Of a DNA stretch of 64,000 nucleotides, positions 1 to 10,405 are shown one piece after another. The notes beneath the pieces were generated by a model. It was given only the letters and a program-made list of their open reading frames with translations, was not told the origin of the DNA and did no database searches. This DNA is from Sorex araneus. Its lineage: Eukaryota; Chordata; Mammalia; Eulipotyphla; Soricidae. The DNA lies in NCBI RefSeq assembly GCF_027595985.1, contig NC_073308.1:11175928-11239927 (forward strand), read 5' to 3'. Positions within the stretch are counted from its first letter, which is position 1. The number at the start of each line of letters is the position of its first letter. A program made the position numbers and the translations under genes.

Positions 1-668
1 GTGTGGACATTTGTGCCTTATTTCCCCAAGTTAGGTGCACAAGAACCAGAATCTGTATCCAGGCAAGCTGGCTTACATAAGTGGTGATTTGAGCTCTAAT
101 TTCCTGGGTCATTTTTCCTGTCTGGGTCTAGAGGTCTGTGTCCTTCCCACAAAGAGCCTCGGCCAGCTCAGACGCCATACCCCACCCTTTTGTGACACCC
201 CTTTGTGTAGGAAGTTATCAGTGTTGGTGATATTGTTACCCGGAGAGAGTCTACCTAGAAAAGAGTGTTGTCCTTTCTCATTTTAGAAAAAGCATTTGGT
301 TTAAGAGTCATTAAGATAATGTTACTTCAATTTTTTTCTATATCTGCTCAATGAATTTTAATATATTTAAGATCCTTAAAAATTTAAGCCTGCTGTATAC
401 TTGCTATGCCACCTAAAATTTTTTTAATAGCAGAGCCAGCCTTCACTTGTATTGTTATACTTGACAGTCCCCATGTAGTGAAGAGGCTGACTTCTTCATG
501 TGCCATGTGATGAACTGCATATCGTTAAGGACCCAAGGTTGATATATGGGATCAAGTCCACTTATTTTTGGTTCTATAAAAAGAATTCTTCAGAGCAGCT
601 TGGAAATGTAGGATGACTTGACTGACACTGCAGAACAGTAAACTAGAGATGAAACAAAGCAAAAGGAA
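1..668. other. Unassigned sequence, no gene seen
   Basis: No repeat family, RNA gene or convincing coding frame is recognised. The longest open frame (35-286, plus) has no protein-like motif and looks like chance. Confidence 0.5.
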
Positions 669-831
669 AAAAATAACACTGAAGTGGTAGTATGGTGGGT
701 AAGGTCCTCTTCTTGTATGTGGTAAACCCAGATTAGATCTCTAGGTCTCCTAAGCAAAGCCATAAATGATTCTTAAGTGCCAAACCAGGAGTAAGCACTA
801 CAGGATGTAGTCTAAAAACAAAACCAAGAGG
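669..831 (+). mobile_element. Degraded A-tailed tRNA-derived SINE (SINE-A)
   Basis: The order of features matches better copies in the window: a box-A-like GGTAGTATGGTGGGTAAGG, an AACCCAGATTAGATC version of box B, a body ACCAGGAGTAAGCAC, and the end GATGTAGTCTAAAAAC. It is diverged, so it is old. Its A-rich tail grades directly into the GGAA microsatellite, showing that the microsatellite grew from the SINE tail. Confidence 0.65.
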
Positions 832-996
832 GAGGAAAGAAGGAAGAGAGGGAGGTAGGAAGGAAGGAAGAAAAGAAGGAAGGAAGGAAGGAAGGAAGGA
901 AGGAAGGAAGGAAGGAAGGAAGGAAGGAAGGAAGGAAGGAAGGAAGGAAGGAAGGAAGGAAGGAAGGAAGGAAGGAAGGAAGGAAGGAAGGAAGGA
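832..996 (+). repeat. (GGAA)n microsatellite
   Basis: About 165 bp of GGAA units with a few interruptions at the left end (GGAGGAAAG, GAGAGGGAGG), then nearly pure. It is the expanded tail of the preceding SINE. The open frames rich in Ser/Phe/Leu/Pro on the minus strand are translations of the repeat, not genes. Confidence 0.97.
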
Positions 997-1138
997 CACT
1001 TAAGTGTTTAATCACTTTTTTCTCTGATACCAGAGAAGGTAAGCATTGGCTATGAACTACTGCATGTTATGTTTTTGGATGAAGAAACTAAAATCAACTA
1101 ATGTGTGTCAATCTCAGGGCTGAGTATAATAGAAATGT

Positions 1139-1200
1139 TACTGGTGCTGCTCCAGTAAATAGACGAACAACGGGATGACAGTGACAGTGACAGTGTGTCA
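1139..1200 (+). mobile_element. 3'-end fragment of RTE-tailed SINE (SINE-B)
   Basis: Matches the last ~60 bp of the complete copy at 35418-35669: TTACTGGTGCTGCTC, then CGGGATGACAGTGACAG, ending in GACAGT tandem units. Only the RTE-derived tail is present; the tRNA-like head is missing. Confidence 0.8.
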
Positions 1201-2815
1201 ACCAGAGATTTAAGGACGTAGTAGGAATTATCAATAGGCATGAAAGTCACTGAGGAGTCTATGAAAATGAGCATTCTGTGGCCATGATGACAGTATTCTA
1301 TTGGAATCTAATGAAATTGAAGAGATGAACAACCATCCTATGAACCTCTGGGTGCTTTTACTGGTGACACTGTGATGGATTAATAGACCCTTCTAGGATC
1401 CAAGGTATAATCAAAGGAGTATTCCTGTGTTTTCTACATATAAAGTGTATTTCTATCCTGAGGGGACACCTCTATTATGAATGAATGTTTGGTCAAAGGT
1501 GAGATCATAAAAGTAATGTTTGGGTATGAGAAGAAAGAGTCCCAGAAGAAAATGTCTAGGGAAACCCTGTCAAATATAGGAATTGTCAAAATATACCAAA
1601 AACTCACAACAACAAAAATTCCAAATATGCTAGCCTCATGGTGTCAAACATAGCTGTGATAGTAGCAGAGAAAGGCCCAAGAAGTTTCTTCACATGTATT
1701 AATTTGTGAACTTCTCAGCAGCCACTTTACAATAACAATCCCTATGGGCCATATCACCCTTGTGTGTATAGGCACAGAGCATTGGCTCACCTTTCCACCC
1801 ATTCTCGGTTGGTCAGGTCCTTCCTGACGCCTATGTCTCATGACCTTTTGCTTTCCATAGCACTTTCTGCTTCTCAGACCTCCTTCCTCTAAGAGTGATG
1901 TGTGAGGTCTTACAATGCAGACCTGACCTCAGATCCACAATTGTCTCCATTGTCTTATCTCAAACACCACCAACAATGATAGATCCCCTGCCACTTTCCC
2001 TGCCTGCAGATAGACACTAGCAGCACTTACTCACCATGCCCTGATCTCCACTACACTGGATATAAGCTTCAACCTTCTAGAAACATGGAACATTGTGGGT
2101 TAGAGGGAGTTTATGGGCAGCTGTTCAATATTAACTCCATTTCAGCTCTGGGGCAAGCCTTTGACTATTCAAAACTTCCCCAGCTCTGAAGTACTTGCCC
2201 AAGGGTATAGAGTTCCTTGAGTACAAAGATACAAAACACAGGCTTTCTGGAAGTCACATGACTCCCCTACTGGGTATTAATTACTCTAAAATTAATTCAA
2301 GATAATTATTATAGGAGTAAAGGTTTAACAAGAATCTTTTCTGAAAAGAACAACTCAACAACTATTTTCTAGGTTCCTACTTACTCCTAAACACTTATCT
2401 AGCATGGGAGGATACATCACTGAATAAAAGGTGAAGATACAAGTCAGCATACTATTCTAAAAATAATGATAATAGTTGGTAAGGAGATTAACTTTGTAAT
2501 CAAAACAATCTTCCAACAAAGAATATCCTAGTGGCTTCACTGATGAACTAATTCTGCCAAATACTTAAACACATTCATCATCCTGAAACTCCTGTAAAAT
2601 AACTGAAAACAGGGAAAATTTCCAAACTAGTGGAAATTGTTGTCCTAATATTATTGTAATCCCACAGGCTAACATTACAAGAATAAGAACTGCAGAGCCC
2701 CCAGGGCAGTGAGATGGGGCTGGGTGGGGGTGGTGGGGGGTGTTGTAGAGAAGGTATGGTGCAGGGCTTAAGAGGAAAACCTGAGATAGTGCTGGAGGGA
2801 AACAGGCGCTCTGGG
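1201..2815. other. Unassigned sequence
   Basis: No recognised repeat, RNA gene or protein-like frame. The open frame at 1644-1841 (minus) and the overlapping frames at 2565-2915 (minus) have no recognisable domain. Confidence 0.45.
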
Positions 2816-2976
2816 GGCCTGGAGCAATAGTACAGCTGGTAGGGTACTTGCCTTGCATACTGCTGACCCAGGTTTGATCTCCCCACCTACTCAGGCACCC
2901 CATATGATCCCCCAAGCACCGTCAGGAGTAATTCCTATGGACAAGGCCAGAAGAAACCCCTGAGCACTGTGGATGT
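2816..2976 (+). mobile_element. SINE-A, complete, with expanded tail
   Basis: Starts GGGGGCCTGGAGCAATAG, has box A (TAGTACAGCTGG), box B (GGTTTGATCTCC), the body CCCCATATGATCCCCC and GAGTAATTCCT, and the end GAGCACTGTGGATGTGGC. Its tail continues into a >500-bp AAAG/AAGG microsatellite. Confidence 0.9.
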
Positions 2977-2977
2977 G

Positions 2978-3510
<533 letters not shown>

Positions 3511-4105
3511 GACTGATTCTAGGTCTGGTGCTGAACTATTGTACATATGAATCCCTTTCAATGACAGTATTGTAAACATTGAAATCACAGTGGTTATTGA
3601 AAATTATTTTCAACTTATATTATGTATGACAATTGATGCAGAAAGTACTCAACAAGATATAAGCAAACTAACTCAGAATATTGTACTCAATGCCATGACC
3701 AAATGAGACTTATTCCTTGATGAAGAAGGAGTTTCGAAAACCAAAGTCTTCTAAAACACTGAGCATGTTTTCAGAACTGACAGTTACATTTTTAGGCACT
3801 AATTAAAACCATCAGACATACATAAAATTGCTTTATACTTATTTTCCAGCAGCTAGACAGTTCACATATTCATTAATAAAAGATGTAAACTATGTTGTAT
3901 TCATCCAGCATGATATTCTACAACAGTCAGCAACAGTCAGTTCCTACACGAGGTTAAGAAGCCAGAAGCCATGAATGCCATCCCCGGGAAGCATGGAGGG
4001 ACAGAGCTCACTCATGCTGTAAGTCAGACAGCAGTCTCCCTCAGAAGAAAATCTACTAGAAGAGGTGGCACAAAGTTAAGCTCAGTTATTAAACTCTGTT
4101 CTGTT
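3511..4105. other. Unassigned sequence
   Basis: No repeat or gene recognised. A short open frame beginning at 3971 runs into the following antisense SINE, which argues against it being a real gene. Confidence 0.45.
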
Positions 4106-4233
4106 CTTGGGCCACACCCCGTGGTGCTCAGGGTGCTGCTCAGGGATCACTCCTGGTGGTGCTCAGGGGATGGTATGAAGCAGGATCAGCCATGTGCAAG
4201 CAACCTTCTCACTATACTCTTGCCAGTCCTAAA
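4106..4233 (-). mobile_element. SINE-A, antisense, partly deleted
   Basis: In the antisense reading the hallmarks are GGGCCACACCCCGTGG, GGGATCACTCCTGG, CATGTGCAAGCAAC and ACTATACTCTTGCCAG. It has no clear A-tail block and is shorter than intact copies, so it carries an internal deletion. Confidence 0.8.
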
Positions 4234-4516
4234 CTTTTGTTTTTTACATTAAGATATGAGCACACCTCCTCACTCTACATGAATGGAGGTGCCTTGTATC
4301 CACATGCCCTGCCTCTGTTCATCAGAAATGCTTTGGTTACCTGCAGTCCTCCTCCAGATCAGACCAGTGTCTGGGACAGTCATTTACTTGGGAATATGCC
4401 AAAGATGGGAGGGTGACAAGAATCATAAAGGGAGATAGGTTGAAAAACAGGATCATTTGGGGTGTTCCTAAGCAGGGGTGACAGATGGAGGTTGATTCAA
4501 CTTGCTCCCTCAGCTC

Positions 4517-4800
4517 TTTTTTTTTTCTTCTGGCAGCGATTTATTCAGAGACCTTCTCATGCAAAACAGGAAAGAAGAGGAAGGAGGGACGAATGAGGAG
4601 GAACCCCCTACCTAGGCAGCTTCCCTCCTTATATACCCCTCGCTGCTTGCTTACGCCAGAGTGTCTGCAGCTGATAGACTAGTTACAGCTCGTGGCGTGA
4701 CAAGACATCCTGATTCCTTATCAGGTGTTGTCTACGAAGCACGGTGCAATTAACAAGAAACAGGTGTCCACAAAGCACGGTCCTGTGGAGGCTCTCCACA
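4517..4800 (-). mobile_element. Partial LTR (U3-R), antisense
   Basis: Reading the minus strand, the element starts TGTGGAGAGCCTCC, has a TATA-like GTATATAAGG, and a poly(A) signal in CTGAATAAATCGCTGCC about 110 bp further on. It then stops within ~16 bp in a run of A. TG start, TATA box and AATAAA at this spacing are typical of a retroviral-type LTR. The U5 part is absent and an A-run replaces it, as if a polyadenylated read-through RNA had been copied. No target duplication was found, and the family is not identified. Confidence 0.5.
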
Positions 4801-4860
4801 AGCAACCAAATTCAAAGCAAAACAATGGAAAAATATAATATGCAAGCATTAATCCAAAAT

Positions 4861-5108
4861 CACTATATCATTGTCATCCTTCTGCTCATCGATTTGCTCT
4901 AGCGGGCACCAGTAATGTCTCCATTGTGAGACTTCTTGTTACTGTTTTTGGCGTACCAAATACGCCATGGATATCTTGCCAGGCTCTGCCATGCGGGCGA
5001 GATACTCTTGGTGGCTTGCCAGGCTCTACAAGAGGGGCAGAGGAATCTAATCCGGCTCAGCCGTGTGCAAGGCAAACGCCCTACCCACTGTGCTATCACT
5101 CCAGCCCC
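4861..5108 (-). mobile_element. RTE-tailed SINE (SINE-B), complete
   Basis: The minus strand reads: tRNA-like head (GGGGCTGGAGTGATAGCAC; box B degraded to GGATTAGATTCC), a middle block with AGAGCCTGGCAAG, the GGCGTA/TACGCC hairpin, then the RTE-type end ATTACTGGTGCCCGC to the left boundary. It is flanked by 10-bp direct repeats AATCCAAAAT at 4851-4860 and 5109-5118. About 248 bp long, like the two other intact copies. Open frames across it are shadows. Confidence 0.9.
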
Positions 5109-5221
5109 AATCCAAAATAGTGTGACTATATTATAATGGAGAAAGTAAACTGGAAAAATAAACATACTCAAAGGTAAAGAAATACACTATATAGTGATAA
5201 AGTCAATTAGAATATAATAAT

Positions 5222-5777
5222 TTTAAAAAGATTTTTAAATTGAATCCCTGAGATAGACCATTATAATGATGTTCCTGATTATGTTTAAGTCATACAGTAA
5301 TCCAAATACCCATTCCTTTCTCCCTCAGTGTACATTTTCCCTCACCAGTGTCCCCAGTTTCACTCCCATCACCCCTACCTACCCCCAGCTTTTCTTTCTG
5401 ATGTCTTTCTCTCTCTTCTCTCTCTCTCTCCCTCTCTCCCTCTCTCTCTCCCTCTCTCCTTTCCATCCGTCCCTCCCTTTCTCTCTCTTTCTATCTCTCT
5501 CTGTCTCTTTCTCTTTTCCATCCTTTTGGACTTTGTGGTTTGCAATACAGATACTGGAAGGTTATCAAGAATATCTCTTTATCTACTTTTAACCCTTAGT
5601 TCTTATCCAGCATGATCATTTTTAACTATTAATGTCATATTTTCAGACTGGTCCCTTCTCTATTTTACCTATCCTTAACCCCTGACAAATGTGTCATAGA
5701 TTATAACCATTCACCAGTCCTCCAAGCACATTTTCCCTGGCATTGGATATTAGTCTTCTGCCATAAATATATCACTT
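5222..5777 (-). mobile_element. L1 3'UTR-type relic, antisense
   Basis: Shares its layout with 53967-54545 and other L1 3' ends here: a T-rich start, a GTCATACAGTAATCC-like motif, CACCAGTGTCCCCAG, and a long C/T-rich block (5401-5520) that is the polypurine tract of mammalian L1 3'UTRs on the other strand. Further on come TTTGCAATACAGATACTGG and a diverged tail. It abuts the RTE element. No ORF2 is attached. Confidence 0.6.
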
Positions 5778-5794
5778 GTATGACTTGTCATCCT

Positions 5795-6400
5795 GTTGCT
5801 CATCGATTTGCTCGAGTGGGTGCCAGTAACATTTCCATTCATCCCCATCGGGTCCTAGTCTAGTTCAGTGTCATCTGCTTGCTCCAGGAACAAGAAGAAC
5901 AAACCATACAATCAGAGTCTTGACAAAGAATTCTGACCATCTCATAAGTGAGCAGCCACAAGTTCTTTTGACATCCCAAGGAACCCAGTCAGTAACAGCT
6001 CTAGTCTAGCGGTCCTCTTCAAATCATATTATCTGTTTGGCCCATATGGTCTTTGATGCCTTGGCAAATGAGACAGCATCCCTGATTCTTTATTGTCAAT
6101 GGAGGTCAGAACTCCGGATTCCTTCTCTCACTTGAGTGAAACATGATATCCCAAACATAGCTCTTTAGATTCTCCTTTGGGAGACACACATAGTGTCCTT
6201 ATCCTGTTTTCTCAGGGCCCAGGTCTCTGAGACGTACAGGAAGAACAATGAAGTCAAAAAGATGTTCCCGAAGCTGGAAATTCTTTGTCCTCTTAACAAC
6301 TTCTTCGTCTTTGTCCTCTTAACAACTTCTTCGACGGTTTTGAAGGTCTTCCATGCTGCTTCACCAACTATAAGACCAAGATGACTGCCCTCTGACGTCC
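5795..6400 (-). pseudogene. RTE pol C-terminal region, broken
   Basis: Minus-strand reading from 6380: EAAWKTFKTVEEVVKRT, then YVSETWALRKQDKDT, then across stops IRDAVSFAKASKT, TRAVTDWVPWDVKRT, MRWSEFFVKTL, ending HPLEQIDEQQDD. This is the conserved region downstream of the reverse transcriptase in nematode-type RTE elements; its biochemical role is unclear. A 24-bp tandem duplication (GTTGTTAAGAGGACAAAGAC units near 6290-6340) and several stops disable it. It directly continues the protein that breaks off at 7555, which supports a single, rearranged insertion. The last ~55 bp match the tail of the SINE-B family. Confidence 0.85.
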
Positions 6401-6424
6401 TGATGGATCTAGCACATCTTCCAG

Positions 6425-7560
6425 AAGGGCAATGGAGAGGATTATTCACGACTTCTACTTGGATCTCTTTCACAGACACGCCCACCTGCCCATGTACCAA
6501 ATTCCACAGGATAGATATGTTGTTCCCAGCATCCTCCCTTCAAAAATCCGACATGCCATTTCATTGGTAAAGACACTTACAGCACCAGGTCCAGACAAGG
6601 TCAGACCCGAACACCTGAAGAATCTGTTGCCAGCACTAGTCAATGCACTGGCTTGGCTCTTCGCATGCTACCTGTCTGAATGCAAGGTTCCATCCCAATG
6701 GAAAACCAGCAGGACTGTACCCTCATGGTGATTCACTAATTAAAGAATAATAAAAAAAAGAAAACCAGCAGGACTTTTCTGTTGCACAAGAAGGAAGACA
6801 TCCATGACATCGGCAACTATCACCAGATCTGCCTGTTGTCTGTTGTCTACCAGTTATTCACTTGAATCATCCTGAATAGGATTGGCAGAGCACTAGACAA
6901 AGGACAACCATCTGAACAAGCCTGGTTCTGAAAAGGATTCAGCATGATCGACCATATCCACACAGTGACCAAGCTCATTGAGGTTTCTCGAGAGTTCAAG
7001 ATGCCATTCTGTTTATGGTTCATTGATTTAAAGAAGGCCTTTGTTTCTGTTGAGACTGAAGCAGTCATCGAAGCCCTATACAAACTTGGTGTTCAAACTC
7101 AGCATATTAGGATCGTCCATAATCTGCATTACAGATTCACCACCAAGATCTCACCATTCTACAAGGAAGTGATCATTGATGTAAAGAAAAAGGATTGGCA
7201 GGGTGATATCATTTCGCTGAAACTTTTCAGTGCCACCCTTGAGAACGTCATACAATAACTTGAATGGGAAGGAATGGGAGTGAAGATAGATGGTCGGCAA
7301 CTACACCACCTCCGCTTCACTGATGACACCGTTCTAATGACACCAAATATTAGCCAAGCGGCACACATGCTGGCCAACTTCGACTATGAATGTGGAAAGG
7401 TCAGACTACAGCTGAATCTTATGAAAACAATGTTCATGAGAAACAGACTATTTCATGATTTTCCATTTGCTGTCAATGGAACGAACATCTTTGAATGGAG
7501 CAGTTATGTGTTCCTGGGTTGAGAACTCAACATGACAAACAATCTGGCACCTGAGCTGCT
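6425..7560 (+). pseudogene. RTE reverse transcriptase, broken (inverted segment)
   Basis: This encodes the palm and fingers of an RTE-clade reverse transcriptase, which copies element RNA at the nicked target. Readable blocks, in order: MERIIHDFYLDLF (6432), TAPGPDKVRPEHLKNL (about 6580-6627), LSECKVPSQWKTS (about 6672-6710), SMIDHIHTVTKLIEVS (from 6941), FIDLKKAF (from 7019), SPFYKEVIIDVK (about 7150), the catalytic box at 7316-7327 read as FTDD instead of the usual FADD, then NGTNIFEWSSYVFLG (to 7519) and LAPEL (to ~7555). Breaks: a 43-bp L1 insertion at 6717-6759, several shifts between 6776 and 6940, stops at 7256-7258 and 7520-7522, and lost residues. It is not functional. Family identification is from motif order and resemblance, not a search. 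Confidence 0.85.
6717..6759 (+). mobile_element. 43-bp L1 3'-end micro-insertion
   Basis: GTACCCTCATGGTGATTCAC followed by a short A-rich tail matches the extreme 3' end of the L1s here (compare 21541-21600). It is bounded by a perfect 16-bp target duplication GAAAACCAGCAGGACT at 6701-6716 and 6760-6775. This is a severely 5'-truncated L1 insertion into the RTE reverse transcriptase. Confidence 0.93.
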
Positions 7561-8929
7561 CCCTCAGTTCTTAACAAGCAAAGAGAAAGGCCGTCTGCTA
7601 GTCCAAGAATATTCCCAAGTGCAGTAATTTGACCAAGTAAGTCCTGCTGTTACTTGCTCCTTCTGAGTCTGGGTCTGAGCTAGCTTTGGACATGTGCTCA
7701 TCCAGCTGGGCCATGCTTGTCAGTCCAGGGTTAGGCAGCTCCCAGTCCGTGTCTGGAGTCAGCTATTGCATGTCTTCGGGTATTTTTAAATCCATGAGCA
7801 CTGTCCATTTGTTGTCGTTTCCTTGGTGATTTCTGGTATTGTGCTGTATGACATGTACATAGAAATGTCATCTCTAATAAGTTATGGACAAAAGCAGCTG
7901 CAACAATGTGAAGTTGAGGCTAATGGGGAAGCAGTTGGTGAAGGGGACTTGCCACTAATGTTGCTTTATTCTCAAAGTAACCTTATGGGGGGTCTCTACT
8001 GGGCATCTGTGGACAGCTCTGAAGGGAAGCTGACTAACTTAGGGGGCTGTCACTCACGCTTCAGGGTATAGGTACAGAAGAATGAAGCCTCAAGGACACT
8101 TTCTTGGCATTGTTTCTGGCAGCAGGAAACCAGTTTTGCAATGGGAAGAAATTTCCAAAGAAAATAAAGGGTTATCAGCTGAAGCAGTAGAAGTGTCTCC
8201 AATAGAAAATGGAAGCAGTTTAGAGTCCAGCTAATAAAAGGAGCATAAATGGGACTGATTTGAATAACAAGTTAAATACTGTCAAACCAGGATGACAATG
8301 TATTTTCTTGATTAATCAAAAAAAGTTAGGGAAAATACATTGCTACATTTGCATGCTCTATTTCAGTTTGTTTGTAATCAGTCAACATTTTATAAAACAA
8401 AAGGATCCACTGATCCCTTAAATTGTATGTGCAAATGTGGATGCATGTATTGTTCATGTGTGTGTGCATGACTGTGTATGAATATCAGTGTTTGTATGAA
8501 TAATCAATCAAATCAATCAAATTTATTTGTTCAAGATACAGTACTCAGAAGATGTTCTGCAGGACCCCATTTTTGTGGGCACTTTTGATCTTTGAACTAC
8601 AGGTGTGATCTTCAGTAATAGAGCAAAAGAAGCATTATACTGCAAAACATCATTAACCTTCCTCTTCTTCCCCTCAGCTGCATTCACAAACTTTTAAACT
8701 ATAATAACTTGATAAATATTTTATAATCAGTGAAGCTTATTTATACTGGTTTTTTCATTCATCCATTAGTTCCATTATTGTTTATGGAAAAAGTACTCTG
8801 ACCAAATGCTCCACTAGCTATTGAGAAAAAAAGTCAACATATATTCCTAGAGGGGATACACATATCCCTTCTTTTATCTATAAAAGAAGCAAAATTAATT
8901 TATATTTATCCTTTAATAAATATTAATTT
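7561..8929. other. Unassigned; weak coding-like stretch at 7823-8240
   Basis: Most of this is not recognised. Between 7823 and 8240 two overlapping plus-strand frames read like diverged coding sequence: an 82-residue open frame to 8071 containing NLMGGLYWASVDSSEGK, and a shifted frame to about 8235 containing QGHFLGIVSGSRKPVLQWEE. This could be a processed pseudogene with one frameshift, but no parent gene is recognised and no poly-A tail or target duplication was found. Confidence 0.25.
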
Positions 8930-8985
8930 GCTTGAGCAGGCACCAGTAACGTCTCCATTGTGAGACTTGTTGTCACTGTCATTAT
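8930..8985 (-). mobile_element. SINE-B tail fragment, antisense
   Basis: TTGCTTGAGCAGGCACCAG, then AACGTCTCCATTGTGAGAC and TTGTTGTCACTGT match the antisense RTE-derived end of complete SINE-B copies. The head is missing. Confidence 0.8.
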
Positions 8986-10054
8986 TTATCTCTATGAAGT
9001 ATGCATTATAAATAACTTATTTATAACTGGTAATTTATATTTTTCCTTTAATGAAAGTTGATCTATTAATTTATCTTCACTGCTATAAAGTGTGCATGAA
9101 CACAAAAGATTTTAATCTGAAGGTTTCTAAGAATTTCAACTCAGACTGTTTTAGAAAATAAAGACCTTTGTGCGCTGATCAGCAAGGCCAGAGTCACAAG
9201 AGTTTTAGAGAGTGAACTGGGACCTGCGAGATGTCTTCAAAGATCTAAATTTAGTGGCTTGTAACCTGGCCAGCCAGTGTCAGACCATCCCGGGGAACAA
9301 GGAGGCTGGAGAAACCCCAGCATCGCCCTTTGCACTCAGAGACATGGGCTTCAAATTCAACACCCGCCAGGAAAACTGAAGTCGCGTGGCCACCGGGTCC
9401 CTGGAAGCCAGGCGCACGCCACAGTGCAGCCCCACCAGGAACTCTCGGGGATGCTGTGCCACTTCAGGACAGTTCACAGGCCGGTCAGAGGGTCCTGAGT
9501 GCCAGCACCTGATAGTGTCTTATGAGAGCTAGGATCACTGAAGATGAAAAGACACAGCTGTTGTGAAGACAGAGGACTCCTAGTCTACTCTGTCCTGAGT
9601 CTTTCCAGAAGGGGAGCTGAGGACCAGTGAGTGTCAGAGCTGTGCAGTGCTCTTCATGTGACCTGGGTTCCTGGCTGCACAGGGTCACCCAGACACATCA
9701 CAGTAGTCCCAAGCACTGTCATGTGTGGCCCTAAAACAAACAAGCAAAAAAGGTGGGAGTGGACCCTAGGATAAGGTATTGGCAACAGGAAGGCTGTGGG
9801 GAGACCCAGGGAGATAGTGACTGATGACGAGCCAGAGCGGGGTTGGGGGGACTGACGCAGATTCTCCTGCTCAGCTCTAGCAAGGCACCAACCCCGGACA
9901 TCCTACTCTCAGACCGCAGCCCTCAGATTAGGAGAAACAAAGTCGTGTAAGAAAGGAAGGCTGTGCGAGCCAGATCTGCAGCACTTTGTCACAACACCAA
10001 AGAGTCACAGGTTACCTCAGCGGAGGCCTCAGGAGCAAGGGGGTGCTTAAAACT
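8986..10054. other. Unassigned; possible very old SINE at 9605-9760
   Basis: No gene. From about 9605 to 9760 the plus strand has SINE-A-like order (a GTGACCTGGGTTCC box-B-like motif, CCCAAGCACTG, then GTGTGGCCCTAAAAC and an A-rich end), strongly diverged. The GC-rich stretch 9270-9480 is not recognised and shows no convincing frame. Confidence 0.35.
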
Positions 10055-10204
10055 GATTCTGGGGACAAGAACAGTAGCACAGCATGGACAGCATTTGCCT
10101 GGCACGTGGTCAACTTGGGTTGAAAATAACCACTCAGGAGGAATTCCTGAGTGCAGAGCCAGGAGGAACCCCTGAGCATTGCTGGGTATGGCCTAAAAAC
10201 AAAA
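10055..10204 (+). mobile_element. SINE-A, sense
   Basis: Head GGGACAAGAACAGTAGCAC, box-B-like GGTTGAAAATAACC, the body GAATTCCTGAGTGCAGAGCC, then GGGTATGGCCTAAAAAC with an A-rich tail. It is followed within ~25 bp by an oppositely oriented copy. Confidence 0.88.
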
Positions 10205-10225
10205 AAATAAATAATTTTTTTTAAA

Positions 10226-10405
10226 AAAATTATTTTTTTTTGTTTGGAGTGTCACACCCAACAATACTCAGGGCCTACTCCTGACTCTGCACTCAGGGAA
10301 TCACTCCTGGCAGTGCTCAGTGGACCATATGGGATGCCAGGGATCAAACCCAGGTCAATCTCATGCAAGGAAATCACTCTACCCACTGTACTATCTCACT
10401 GGCTT
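10226..10405 (-). mobile_element. SINE-A, antisense
   Basis: T-run, then GAGTGTCACACCCAACAATA, CTCCTGGCAGTGCTCAG, GGACCATATGGGATGCC, GGGATCAAACCCAGG (box B antisense) and ACCCACTGTACTATCTC (box A antisense). It forms a tail-to-tail inverted pair with the copy at 10055. Confidence 0.92.

Larger units (their letters stand above)
5778..7560. mobile_element. RTE-clade LINE, 5'-inverted, truncated
   Basis: The two parts lie in opposite orientation. The 3' end of the pol frame is on the minus strand (about 6400 down to 5778). The reverse transcriptase core is on the plus strand (about 6425 to 7560). The sequence at both inner breakpoints corresponds to adjacent positions of the same protein, as expected from twin priming. 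The apurinic endonuclease domain is absent. The family resembles RTE elements of nematodes and the common shrew. It is older than the L1 fragment inserted at 6717. No target duplication was confirmed. Confidence 0.85.

Noticed and set aside
4899-5171. Minus-strand 90-residue frame with CPSCRAWQATKSISPAW
   Set aside because: It is a translation of SINE-B; the same peptide-like pattern recurs in other SINE-B copies (for example at 51276-51479).
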